Source: Jacaranda mimosifolia (Eukaryota; Streptophyta; Magnoliopsida; Lamiales; Bignoniaceae). Taken from it: 64,000 bases of DNA. This document shows, piece after piece, positions 37,077-47,381 of this stretch (positions are counted from its first letter, which is position 1; the number at the start of each line of letters is the position of its first letter). The notes under the pieces were generated by a model. That model was given only the letters and a program-made list of their open reading frames with translations, searched no databases and had not been told where the DNA came from. A program made the translations under genes and the position numbers. Location: contig CM032123.1 of assembly GCA_018894105.1 (NCBI GenBank), positions 4,775,001 to 4,839,000 of the forward strand. Reading direction: 5' to 3'.

Positions 37077-37914
37077 GCTATAGATATGACATTTCTTCAT
37101 TTATTTTCTTGGTTCCAAACATTGTAATATTATAATCTATGCTTATAACAAAAGAAAAAATTAGCTCAGAATATGTACTTTTTATTTATAACATTGTAAT
37201 ATAATTATACTATGTCTTCATAATAATGTGAATAAAATAATGAATTATAATTTACTTCACTTAACATATTCCTATTAGAGAAGTGATCAATATATACTTA
37301 AATCGCCTATATGTTTAAATTTTTATATATTTAATATAGCACTACAAAATATATTGTTCGAAAAAAGATTTATGAATATGAAAGAAATATTGAGGTACCT
37401 ATATTTTTATAAGCAATCCATTGACTTTATAAAGTAATTTACACTTAGCAATTAATTTTTTTAAAATAGAAATGCAATAACGCTTGAGCTTTGAGAGTTG
37501 TTATATGGATAAAAGATATACAAGGCAAGTTTTATATATTTAGTATTTACATAATATATATATTGAATTATAGATCTATTTCATTATTCTAAATGTTGTT
37601 TTCTTTTAATATATATTTTTTGTGTAGGTTAGATAGGAAGATTTGTAGGGAATTGAGCAACTCCAAGAACATTTGATTTGATGATTATAAGTCTCATTTA
37701 AATGAAATATTGTTACATATTACGTATTCGACTATAAAATTGTTTGCAATAAAACTTCTATTAATTTTTTCTAAGTTAATGTTTTTATTCCGCAATCTTA
37801 ATATTTGTATGATTAATTATAAGAAATACAAGTATTAATTATAATTAATATTAAATATAATAAAATTTTAAACTTTAAATTATTTCCCGATGCAACGTAT
37901 GGGTTAAAAACTAG

Positions 37915-38033
37915 TAATTAATTTATAATCAACTGAATATTGATTGTCAACATTTCACATCAATAGATAACGGGACTTATTACAATATGACAATAAATAA
38001 GCTTTTGCATTTATTTCATTTAAGAGACGTCAT
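37915..38033. repeat. continuation of the alpha-1 unit flank
   Basis: Matches 50021-50140 and 58921-59033. It joins 22899 across Helitron H1. No gene. Confidence 0.8.
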
Positions 38034-38430
38034 TCCATATATAATGTATATGGAACTTTCTATATTAATTTTTGTAACTTCCTATATTAATATACAATTT
38101 TTTTTAACTCCTTTTTACATTGTTAATTTTATTCTTTTTACCTATATCAACACACACACACACACATCTACATAATAATATTCTATCAATTTTTTTTAAT
38201 TAATATTAACATAAAAAGATTATATTAGTTCATCTTTATAACTCCATATCTAATTTTTATAAATATTCAATATGTATATTTTAATATACATAATTTTTAT
38301 ATTAATTTTTGTAACACCTTATTGTAATATACAATTTTTGTCCTCCTTTCTATATATACATATTATCTAATAGATTTTTCTACTATTTGTCATTTGCATT
38401 CACAAATTTGATTATTTGAATAATTATGAA

Positions 38431-38447
38431 CACACACACACACACAC

Positions 38448-38482
<35 letters not shown>
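38431..38482. repeat. palindromic (CA)n(TA)n(TG)n microsatellite
   Basis: CA repeats, then TA repeats, then TG repeats form a near-perfect 52-bp inverted repeat. The duplicate at 50545-50576 has the CA and TA parts but not the TG arm. Confidence 0.9.
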
Positions 38483-38877
38483 CGTAACTAGACATATACA
38501 TAAGTCTATTTGTCAATGCGATTTAATCAACTTATCTTATTTAAGCTAAAAATTCTAATAGTAATTTATATTCAAAATAATTTAAATATACAATTTACTA
38601 TTTCAAAATAGAATAATATTGTCTTCTTCTTCTTCTTCTTTTTTTTTTCTCAAACTCTACAAAATTATTCCCTTAATTTGTGAATTAAATTTTATTTTCG
38701 TTCAAAAAGAATATATTTTATGATATTTGTATTATTTTTGTAATATTTTAAATTTTTACATTTATGAATCAGGATAATTTAGAAAAAAATTGAGTCCTAA
38801 TTTAAGTACTTTTTTATGTGGTAGTGATGTGGATCGGTTAATTTTATCCATTTTTTTCCATGTTATTATATCTTTAT

Positions 38878-40143
38878 TGTTAAGTTGCATTTTTATCTTT
38901 TTATTTGTACAATTTTCCCTTGTGATTAATAGTAAAAATGCTTAATTGTTGGGTTTTAACTTTCATTTTATATTTTGTGAAACAAATTGAAGGTTCATGC
39001 CAAGTGCAGTTGAAAATCGAGTACTTGATATACTTGGAGCAAAGATCGCATTGCCGAGGAGACGAGGAATGGAAGAAGGAAATAATTTGAGTGCAGACGT
39101 GTCTTGCTTCCCAAGACTATTATGCAAATTTGATTTGGAAGCATTCAATTTATTTTGGCAATTGTATATATTTGGAATATTTTAATTTCTATTTCTTTAA
39201 TTAGGATAATTTGAGACTTTTATTAGTTTTCTAGTTGCATTAGGAGTAGTAGATTATTTATATGGAACTAGGTATCTTTCATAGAGTTTTTTGGATTCTT
39301 TTGTTCAGTATAATTTTAGTTTCCTGCGTTTTCTTCTTTTCATGAGTTGCTAAACTCTTGCTCTAGTTTAAAGGATTATCGAAGTTTGGTTTCTTCAATA
39401 TTTGTGAGATCTAAATGATTTAATTCATTTTTCTTATTTTTTGAGTATTTATTTATCTTCTGTTTTTATAACGAGTATTCAGGTTTATTGAATTTAAGGC
39501 CCAAATTTGATAGCTTAGAATATTTTTTCTGTCAATTAGAACATTAAATCCATAATTGTTTAATTGCTCCAATGTTTGAGGCAATTAACATAGTTATGTG
39601 TGTTAATATGCATGATTTTTGTTATGTGGATAAATAATTTAATCAAATGAACTCTGCGTGAGTGTGTTTGTTGGCTAAGGTTGAGTCTCTCTAGTTTTCA
39701 ATGCTGTTGATAATTAAATCCTATGAGTGTTTCTTTAGGGTTGTTTATTGGCAAGAGAAATAACTAACGAGCTTCTCTTAGTTATCGAGATAATAAGGAG
39801 AGATTGGTTATTATGGCGTTCGAGTAACTATAACCAGTCTATTCAAGAAAAGAGGAATTTATCTTTACATCAATGATCAAATCTGAGAACCAAACTGAAA
39901 TTTTACCTTATGCTAGATTTCATTCTTATTGATTTCTTATTTTATATTTGATTTATTTTACTTTTAAAATTCTAATTCTTTTGTTTCATACAAATCCCTC
40001 CCCCTTCTATTTTACTTTATTTAGTAAACTTAAAAGAAATAAAATTTACCAGTCCCTGTGGAATACGGCCCTACTCATCGCTATTTACAAACCATATCTT
40101 TAGAGTATGAATTTATTTTTATTGGATTCGACACCCATCATCA
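38878..40143 (+). mobile_element. solo LTR of an Athila-like retrotransposon
   Basis: Starts TGTTAAGTTGCAT and ends GACACCCATCATCA. It is homologous, in opposite orientation, to the LTRs at 51895-53023 and 56188-57456. It is flanked by a 5-bp duplication TTTAT (38873-38877 and 40144-40148). No internal region is present, so the element was probably removed by recombination between its LTRs. The duplicate at 50967-50971 has one TTTAT and no LTR. Confidence 0.9.
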
Positions 40144-41080
40144 TTTATATTTGATATCCTATCAATATTTATTTTAATATTAATATAAAAAACTATACTA
40201 ATTCATTTTTTATACTACATGTTTAATTTAGTAAATACTCAATGTATTAATATTAACATATATATAACTTTTTATAATAATTTGTATAATCTCTTTATCA
40301 GCATATAATTTTTTTAACTCCTTATTATATTGTCTGATATTTATGTTTTCTAATATAATTATATATGAACATATACATATACATATATTTATATATATAT
40401 ATATATTCGTGTGCATACATGTATATGTGTCTTTGTCGATGACATTGCAATTCAATTAATGTCTTGCTCCATATATATATAAACTTTTTATATATGGAGT
40501 ATTATAATAATGTAGAACTTATTATAATTTAATTTAAAGCATTATATTATGTTAATTAGTGAATTATCTCTTATTCCACAATTTAATATGTTAATTAAGT
40601 TAAATCATAGCTGAAAGAATTTCTAAATCTAACCTAAAAATCTGTAAAAATATATGTACTAGAATATTCTAAACATACAATTTATTATTTAAAAATATAA
40701 AAATATTTATCTTCTTTTTTTCTCCAACTATATACGATCATTTTCTTGGTATGTTAAAATTTGTTTATTTTTTTCTTGAAGATGTATGTATGTATAATGC
40801 TCATGTATTTTTCTAATGTTTTAACTTTTATGCTAATGAACAAAGATAATTTATAAAATGAAATTTGAAGTCCCTATGTAAGTTAACAATATTTTATCTT
40901 CTATTACCTGATCAATTCATTTTTTAATATTGAATTCTTTAATTTTTTTTTGTCAAGTGTAGAAATAAATTAATGCATGAGATTTAATTTTATGTACATA
41001 AATTATATTCATAAAAAATATTGTTATGTCTCATTTATATTTTTAAGTATTATATTTATAATATTTTATAAAAAATATTA

Positions 41081-43097
41081 GGGTAAATGTCACTAATAGT
41101 CCCTAATGTTTCGATTTAGTATCACTTTAGTCCTTAATCTTTAAAACTTCATCTTTTAGTCCCTAACATTAATATATAGTTTTACTTTAGTCCCTAAAAT
41201 CATTTTCCGGTAGTTTTTGGCCGGAAAATTGACCAAGTTTGACATTTTTAAGGGCAAAATTGTCAATTCATAGTTTTATGTCCCACTTTAGTCCCTATAT
41301 AAAATTTTATGTTCCACTTTAGTCCCTATAGAAGGTTTTATGTTCCAATTTGGTCCCTATATTACTTTTTTTCTTTTTATAAATATATGTCCATGTGTGT
41401 ATATATATTTGTGTATAATATATGTGTATAGATAATTGATACTAATATTAGTCATATGCTCATATATTATTATTAATATTTAATAATATATTATTGATAT
41501 ATTAATATTATTTGTGATACTATTGTAATTAATAATATTACTAATACTATTATTGATATGGGACAGCCCAATAAGCCCAGCCCAATAACACTCAACTAGG
41601 ACAGGAGCTGGTCTGACGCTTCCTAAGCAGCTCAACTGCCCTTAAACCCAACTCATTTTGGACCATGCAGACATTCGACTGCCACTCGACCTCTGGATCC
41701 CCATCTGTCGTGGTGGATATTGGCGTTCTTGATCGACCAGGTTATAGCCGATAGCCTCCATTAGGTGGCCTCAATCCTTCAACTAGAATGATGTAGCTTC
41801 GACCAGAATGAGCCTGGTGACCAAGATCATAGTAGATATTCCTAATGGAGTGCTCGTCTTGACCAGAGAGGTCGAGGAATGATGAAAGCCTTTTGGCCAC
41901 ATTAAATGCCTTGCCAGGCGTCATGCTGCAGCATTAATAGCACGTGCCACCAACAGTACCACCTTTTACAGCCGTGTCAGGTTGGGGAGCGCCTCTAGTG
42001 TACCACCTTCTCCTAGGTAACTACCTTCTGAAACAATACACAAGCTGGATAAGATTGGAAAGTCCTCAAGCAAGGACAATGGCCCTTCTTACACAACAGG
42101 GGCATCAAAGACATATCAATCTTATTCAGCTTGTGTATTGTTTTAGGAGGCAGCTACCTAGGGGAAAATGGTACACTAGAGGCGCTCCCCAGCCTGACAC
42201 GGCTGCAAAAGGTGGTATTATTGGTGGCACGCGCTATTAATGTGACAGCACGGCGCCTGGCAAGGCATTCAATGTGGCCAAAAGGCTTTCGTCACTCCTC
42301 GACCTCTCTGGTCAAGACGAGCACTCCAACAGGAATAGCTACTAGGATCTTGGTCACCGGCTCATTCTGGTCGAAGTTAAATCATTTTAGTTGAAGGATT
42401 GAGGCCACCTAACGGAGGCTACCCGCTATAACCTGGTCGATTAAGAACGCTAATATCCACCATGACAGATAGGGATCCAGAGGTCGGTGGCAGTCGAATG
42501 TCTACTTGGTCCAAAACGAGTTGGGTTTAAGGGCAGTCGAGCTGCTTAGGGAGTGTCAGACCAGCTCATGTCCTAGTTGAGTGTTATTGGGCTGGCCCTA
42601 TTGGGCTATCTCATATCAATAATAATATTGCTATTATTATTAATTACAATAGTATCACAAATGATATTAATATATCAATAATATATTATTAAATATTAAT
42701 AATAATATATGAGCATGTGACTAATATTAGTATCAAAAATATATACACATGTATTATACACAAATATATATACACACATGGACATATATTTAAAAAAGAA
42801 AAAAGAAAAAAAGTGACATAGGGACTAAATTGGAGCATAAAATCTTATATAGGGACTAAAGTGGAACATAAAACTTTATATAGGGACTAAAGTGGAACAT
42901 AAAACTATGAATTGATAATTTTGCCCTTAAAAAGCTCAAACTTGGTCAATTTTCCGGCCAAAAACTACCGAAAAATGATTTTAGGGATTAAAGTGAAACG
43001 ATATATTAACGTTAGGGACTAAAAGATGAAATTTTAAAGATTGAGGACTAAAGTGATACTAAATCGAAACATCAGGGACTATTTGTGACATTTACCC
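41081..43097. mobile_element. Mutator-like foldback element, 2-kb palindrome
   Basis: It begins GGGTAAATGTCACTAATAGT and ends with the inverse. It is flanked by a perfect 9-bp duplication AAAATATTA (41072-41080 and 43098-43106), the length typical of Mutator-like elements. Nearly the whole element is an inverted repeat: arms of about 970 bp with the centre near 42090 and a short loop (about 42050-42125). Each arm contains an LTR-like fragment starting TGATATGGGACAGCCC (41563; inverted end near 42618) that resembles the LTR start of the second Tat element. No transposase. Short ORFs inside the arms are not genes. Confidence 0.88.
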
Positions 43098-43189
43098 AAA
43101 ATATTAATATCTAAATTATAACTAAAATTATATAAAATAAAATTTTAAATTTATCGCCCGATGCAATGCACGGAATAATAACTTGTTAC

Positions 43190-43487
43190 CTTGTACAATG
43201 ACCACACCCTAATGCTTTTCTGCAAACCCCGCAAGGTTGTTCATTTCTTCCTCATCAATGACTCCATTAGAATTCCTGCCAGCCAACTTAAATGGCGTGT
43301 TTGGCTTTCCACTTGCCGAACCACCCTCTGTTAGCACGAACGGCGGCCCGGAGCTCCTCCACGCCTATATTGCCATCTTTATCGGTGACGAATCTATCCA
43401 ACCATTTCTTGACTCCTCCAATGATAGTTTAAGTTTGTCATCGTGACTGCGGACACCGGGCCCGGGCCTTGAGGCCTTTATTCTCAT
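43190..43487 (-). pseudogene. EF-hand protein gamma-2, broken
   Basis: On the minus strand it starts ATGAGAATAAAGGCC at 43487 and aligns with gamma-6. A one-base loss after LSLEE shifts the frame near 43410, the linker has a TAA or frame change near 43295, and a stop replaces Leu in the C-terminal KHLG (near 43212). EF-hand 1 loop reads VTDKDGNIGVEE, so position 1 is Val and not Asp, as in gamma-6. Its 3' side is replaced by the end of Helitron H2. Confidence 0.8.
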
Positions 43488-43549
43488 TTCTTTATTTGTG
43501 TACGTTGTTATAAATTTGTCAATTTAAAGTGTTTTTATTCCGTGACTTA

Positions 43550-43979
43550 GGGTTTGTTTGTTTGTTTATGAATTGAAGCATTTTGCCAAATATTTTGGCA
43601 AAATAATTTTTGGGAAGTGGAGTTGGGGAATGTGATGTTTGTTTGTTTGTTTGTGTTTTGTGTGGTAGGTGGAAAATGAATTAGGAGAAAATTGTTTGTT
43701 TACTTGTATTTTGGGAGGAAACAAGATGCCACATTAATAATTTTTTTATTGGGTTGATAGGATGAAATTAATATTTTAAAATTATTTATGCATGTGTATA
43801 TATAGATTGGGACAAAAAATGAGAGGATTAGATATTAGGGAATGGGTAGAAACTAAATTGGAAGGGTATTTTGGGCTTTTTGGATGTATTTTGGATAGTA
43901 GGATTGAAGAATATGATGGGTTGTTTGTTTATATTTTAAAAGTTGACAACTATTTTGACAATTTACAAACAAACAACTC
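43550..43979. mobile_element. Tourist-like MITE, 430 bp
   Basis: Ends GGGTTTGTTTGTTTGTTTAT and AAACAAACAACTC, with TTA at 43547-43549 and 43980-43982, the target of PIF/Harbinger-type elements. The better preserved copy at 51148-51590 has ends GGACTTGTTTGTTT / AAACAAACAAGTGC. Gamma-6 (near 59564) has the site without the element. ORFs inside are not genes. Confidence 0.75.
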
Positions 43980-44717
43980 TTAGAATCAGAATCAGATTTC
44001 TTAATTATTTATATTGGGTATCCTTTTTTCATTTTTTGTGATGTTGAATTGTGTTTATCATTATTTAATCTTCTTTTTGGATTTTTTTTTTCCTTCTCGA
44101 ATAAGATTCTATTTCAACGTGAAAAAGCATTGGTAGCAACATGCAGTAGAAACAGTGGTTAGGAAGTTTTCATTTGGAGAATATCATATTCATTGACTAT
44201 GTGAACGAATTAGATATAGTTCCGCCAGTTCATCTTTTCCCAAATAATGCTATTAGATTCTTGATAGTCTTGGTTATTTACCTAAAGCCATAAAGTATCT
44301 CCAAAGCCCAAGCCTAATCCATTTTAGTCCAAATCCAAACAAATGCTCAATTTGATGGCAACCCATTTTTCCTAAAAGAAAAACACCATTTGGCCCATAT
44401 GCTTGGTGCATTCCTAACCCAATCCATTGAATAACGACGATATCATGATGTCTAAATCCATCATCAAATTAACATGAAATTCAAATATGCAAGCTATTGT
44501 CTCTCCATCAGATTTGGTGGAAGCTTTTATTTTTATACAAAGCCGCTTTGAGAAGTTTGACAAAAAAAATAACTTATAAACTGTTTAAATATTCTTCAAT
44601 ATTAAATAAGATTTGATATACTTAGAAAGACATGGGATACAATTTGAATTTGAATTTGGGAATCCCATCAAAAATCAGTTACATAGAATTAAATGCTATG
44701 GGTTTAGGCTTCATGAA

Positions 44718-45277
44718 TAGGGGTATAAGATGAGTCCAGTCGGCTCATAAGACTAAATAGGGGTCTAAAATGAGGCGAACCAACTCACGAGCCTCGTGAG
44801 CCGGTTCGATTATAGCTCGACACAAGCTTGAGCTCGAGATTTAACATGACCCAAGCTCAAGCTTTATTTTAGTTGTTCGAAAGCTTATGAGTTGGCTAAT
44901 AAGTTTTTTTTTCTATTTTTAAATATTTTTATATATTAATTAAATAATTAGGATATATTAATAATTTTTTTTTCTAATTCTAAATATTTATTATATATGA
45001 TTAAATAATTGTAATATATTATAATTTAAATCATTATAGTAATTATTATAATATATTTTATTTATAATTATGATTTAAATTATTTTATTAATTATTATTA
45101 AATAATTATCATATATTAATAATTTAATATTTTTATTTAATTTAGAATTTTCTGGTGAGCCGGCTTGAGCTCGACTCGAGCTCAATATTTTGGTCGAGCC
45201 CTTGAAAGCAGGCTTATTGACCTCAAGCCTGCAATTTTTACCAAGTTAGACTCAAGCTCGACTCATTTACACTCCTA
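44718..45277. mobile_element. non-autonomous hAT element, 560 bp
   Basis: Ends TAGGGGTATAAGATGAGTC and GACTCATTTACACTCCTA are inverted repeats. It is flanked by a perfect 8-bp duplication TTCATGAA (44710-44717 and 45278-45285). Both ends are rich in GAGCTCGA/GAGCCGG motifs, and the middle is AT-rich. The uninterrupted site is at 46728-46735 in a duplicated remnant. Confidence 0.9.
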
Positions 45278-45397
45278 TTCATGAATGTGCTTGCTCAGAG
45301 AATTTGCTTTAGAAAAAAGACGCAAAGCCTAAGCTAACTAGCTATTTAAGTTCAAAGGAAGCTTTATTTATTTAGACGTGGTCATAATCACAAAAAA

Positions 45398-45742
45398 CTA
45401 GCTAGGTTGATGGATCTGATCTTCTACAATTACCACACCCAAATGCTTTTCCCTGAACACCACGAGGTTGCTGATTTCTTTGTCATCAACGACTCCATTG
45501 GAATTGCTGTCGGCTGGCTTAAGGCCGCATGCGAACCACCCTCCTCTAGCATGGATGGCCGCCTGGAGCTCCTCCGCCCTTATGTTGCCATCTCGATCGG
45601 TGTCAAATTTCTCCAACCATTTCTTGAACTCTTCCAAAGATGGTTCAAGCTTTGTACCATCACTACGCACGCCGGGCCAAAAGGCCGCCTTCGATAGTCT
45701 CATACTGTTATGGTATGCTTCGACCTTCTTCATGAGTACCAT
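45398..45742 (-). CDS. small two-EF-hand calcium-binding protein, beta-3
   Basis: 114 residues from the first ATG. A second in-frame ATG (MRLSKAAFW) would give about 100 residues, nearer the family length. EF-hand 1 loop DTDRDGNIRAEE and EF-hand 2 loop DSNSNGVVDDKE both keep the ligand residues. The linker after GGWF is five codons shorter than in alpha copies (ACGLKPAD against STWKAKRGVKSAD). It ends in an extra IHQPS tail. It is soluble, with no targeting signal seen. A conserved TTTAAA lies at 45795-45800. Confidence 0.8.
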   Translation of the reverse strand: MVLMKKVEAYHNSMRLSKAAFWPGVRSDGTKLEPSLEEFKKWLEKFDTDRDGNIRAEELQAAIHARGGWFACGLKPADSNSNGVVDDKEISNLVVFREKHLGVVIVEDQIHQPS

Positions 45743-45749
45743 TTCTTTG

Positions 45750-46413
45750 TGGAGTGTGTTTTTTAATTTATTGCTCTAGTAATGAACTCTTCAATTTAAA
45801 GGGTTTTTTTCTCTTTATTGTCACTTTGGTTCTATATTTTATTTTCTACTCCATCTTCTATTTTGAGTTTATGTATTTATGACAAGTGTATATTTAATTT
45901 TTAATCAATTATTTTTATAAAAAAATATTTAGTACACGTGTGACCATGTTATATATTTATGAAATGGAATAAGCGGTGATATAGGAAATGAAATAGAAGA
46001 TTTAAATCGATTTATTACTAACTTTCAACATTCTTCTAAATAAGAATCCTAAAGTAGTCAAACAACTTTGGCAATGATTAGTTATATTTTGCCAGAATAA
46101 AAGCGTTCTGGCAGATATGGCCAAGCTTGCACCTATCTTGGCTTCAAAATGTCAACTTCTTATCTTCATCATTTCTCAAAAACCCCCTTCATTAAGTATA
46201 CATACATGCATACATATATATGTATAACATATTTTATTATTATCTATAAAAGAAAAAAAATTACTCAATTCCATTTTCGCTCCAAACATTCAACCAAAAA
46301 GCATTTATTTGACCACTATAGTAAAAATTATTCCTCACAAAACATAAACAATCACACAAAACTTCTCAAAACATTTTCAACTTATTTCTCTAAAATATTA
46401 ATAAAAATTCATC
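45750..46413. other. beta upstream spacer
   Basis: Matches 58150-58800 upstream of beta-5. AT-rich. Plus-strand ORFs here are not shared in sequence quality with a coding gene. Confidence 0.6.
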
Positions 46414-46770
46414 GAAGTTTTGATTTGGAGAATATCATATTTTTGACCATGTGTTTTATTTTTTAAAAAAATGGTAGAATATTATTAATAGGAATCAAAG
46501 GGAATACCCTGATCGATTACACGTGATGGAAGCCATTTATTTTTATGCAAAGATGCTTTGAGAAGTTTGACAAAAAAAATAACTTATAAACTGTTTAAAG
46601 ATTTTTAACTCCTCCAATATGAAATAAGATTTTATATAATTAGAAGGGCACATGATGGAATTCGAATTTGAATTTGGGGATCTCTTCAAAAATTAATTAT
46701 ATAGGATTAAATGTTGTGGGTCTATGCTTTGTGAACGTGCTTGTTCAGAGAATTTGCCTATGTAATTAAA
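46414..46770. repeat. gene-less remnant of a gamma-upstream / beta-downstream junction
   Basis: 46414-46500 matches the gamma-6 upstream region near 59756-59860. 46550-46760 matches the downstream flank of beta-3 (44520-44717 plus 45278-45310). No EF-hand sequence lies between, so a gamma and a beta gene were probably lost here. Confidence 0.6.
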
Positions 46771-47381
46771 GTGATTACATATCTTCCTATGAGTCAATAT
46801 TCATATCGTGTGCAATAATTTATTTTAATATGGTGCACCAAATTTGTGATAATTTTATTAATTTATCCTTATGGCATATTATTGCTACCAGCTCAGTATA
46901 GGGCTGTCAACAGGTTGGATTTGCTATATTCGAATTCGAATTTGATTATCAAAATTCATATCCGAATCCGAAATCAAATAGGATCTTTGTTAATCAATAT
47001 CATAATTGGATATATGAATATTTGAAATCTGATAAAAAAATCCGACCTGATTTTAATTTTTTTTTCTTTTTTTTCCCTTTTCGAATTTATAAAAATATTA
47101 TATTTATAAAGTAAATTTATGTCATATTTGAATTTTTAACAACTTTTTATTATATATTAGTTCAAAAGTTAATATTTGAATACTAAATTCACACATGCAT
47201 TTGAGAAAATTTGAATTTAAACTCTTACCTCATATATACAAATATTAAGATACGAATGATTTAATTATAAAGAAGTTTGATGCAAGTCATCTAATTAATT
47301 GTATAGGCTCTTTAATTGTCATTTTTTCTTTTTCTTTTTTATTTTTGAGTCAATTTAGTTAAGCACTTCCAGATGTACCTT
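46771..47381. other. spacer left of the alpha-4 unit
   Basis: From 46899 it begins TAGGGCTGTCAACAGG with TTCGAATTCGAA-like motifs, reminiscent of a hAT end, but I find no partner end or target duplication. 47190-47381 matches 63290-63410. No gene. Confidence 0.4.

Larger units (their letters stand above)
22900..37914 (+). mobile_element. Helitron H1, 15 kb with a nested retrotransposon
   Basis: Starts TCTAATATATATAAAG after an A and ends CTAG before a T. A hairpin-forming CCCGATGCAACGTATGGG lies at 37886-37903, just inside the end. These are the standard Helitron features: 5'-TC, 3'-CTRR with nearby hairpin, insertion between A and T, and no target duplication. The duplicates at 50020/50021 and 58920/58921 show the uninterrupted A-T site. 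Without the 11.1-kb retrotransposon it is about 3.9 kb. I see no Rep/helicase gene, so it is non-autonomous. 22901-25814 and 36908-37910 are AT-rich, with an internally repeated block (near 23985 and 24470) and no gene. Confidence 0.85.
38034..43186 (+). mobile_element. Helitron H2 (candidate), with nested solo LTR and foldback
   Basis: The right end has AAATTTATCGCCCGATGC..ATGCACGG and then AACTTG at 43181-43186, closely related to the H1 terminus but with CTTG in place of CTAG. The left start is placed where similarity to 59033 stops and (T/C)CATATATAATGTATATG begins. A truncated copy lies at 50141-51062. Without nested elements it is about 1.9 kb with no gene. It abuts the 3' end of the gamma-2 gene, where about 150 bp of unit sequence seems missing compared with gamma-6. 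40144-41071 and 43107-43157 are AT-rich Helitron interior. Confidence 0.5.

Noticed and set aside
36917..37135. Poly-Asn ORF
   Set aside because: Created by the AAC/AAT microsatellite.
41742..42394. ORFs in the foldback arms
   Set aside because: Each is matched by the inverted arm and overlaps LTR-like DNA; no coding signature.
43792..43983. 63-residue ORF and its counterpart at 51419-51613
   Set aside because: Both lie inside Tourist-like MITE copies and share only the repeat sequence.
46899..47190. Possible hAT element starting TAGGGCTGTCAACAGG
   Set aside because: No matching right end or 8-bp duplication found, so not called as an element.
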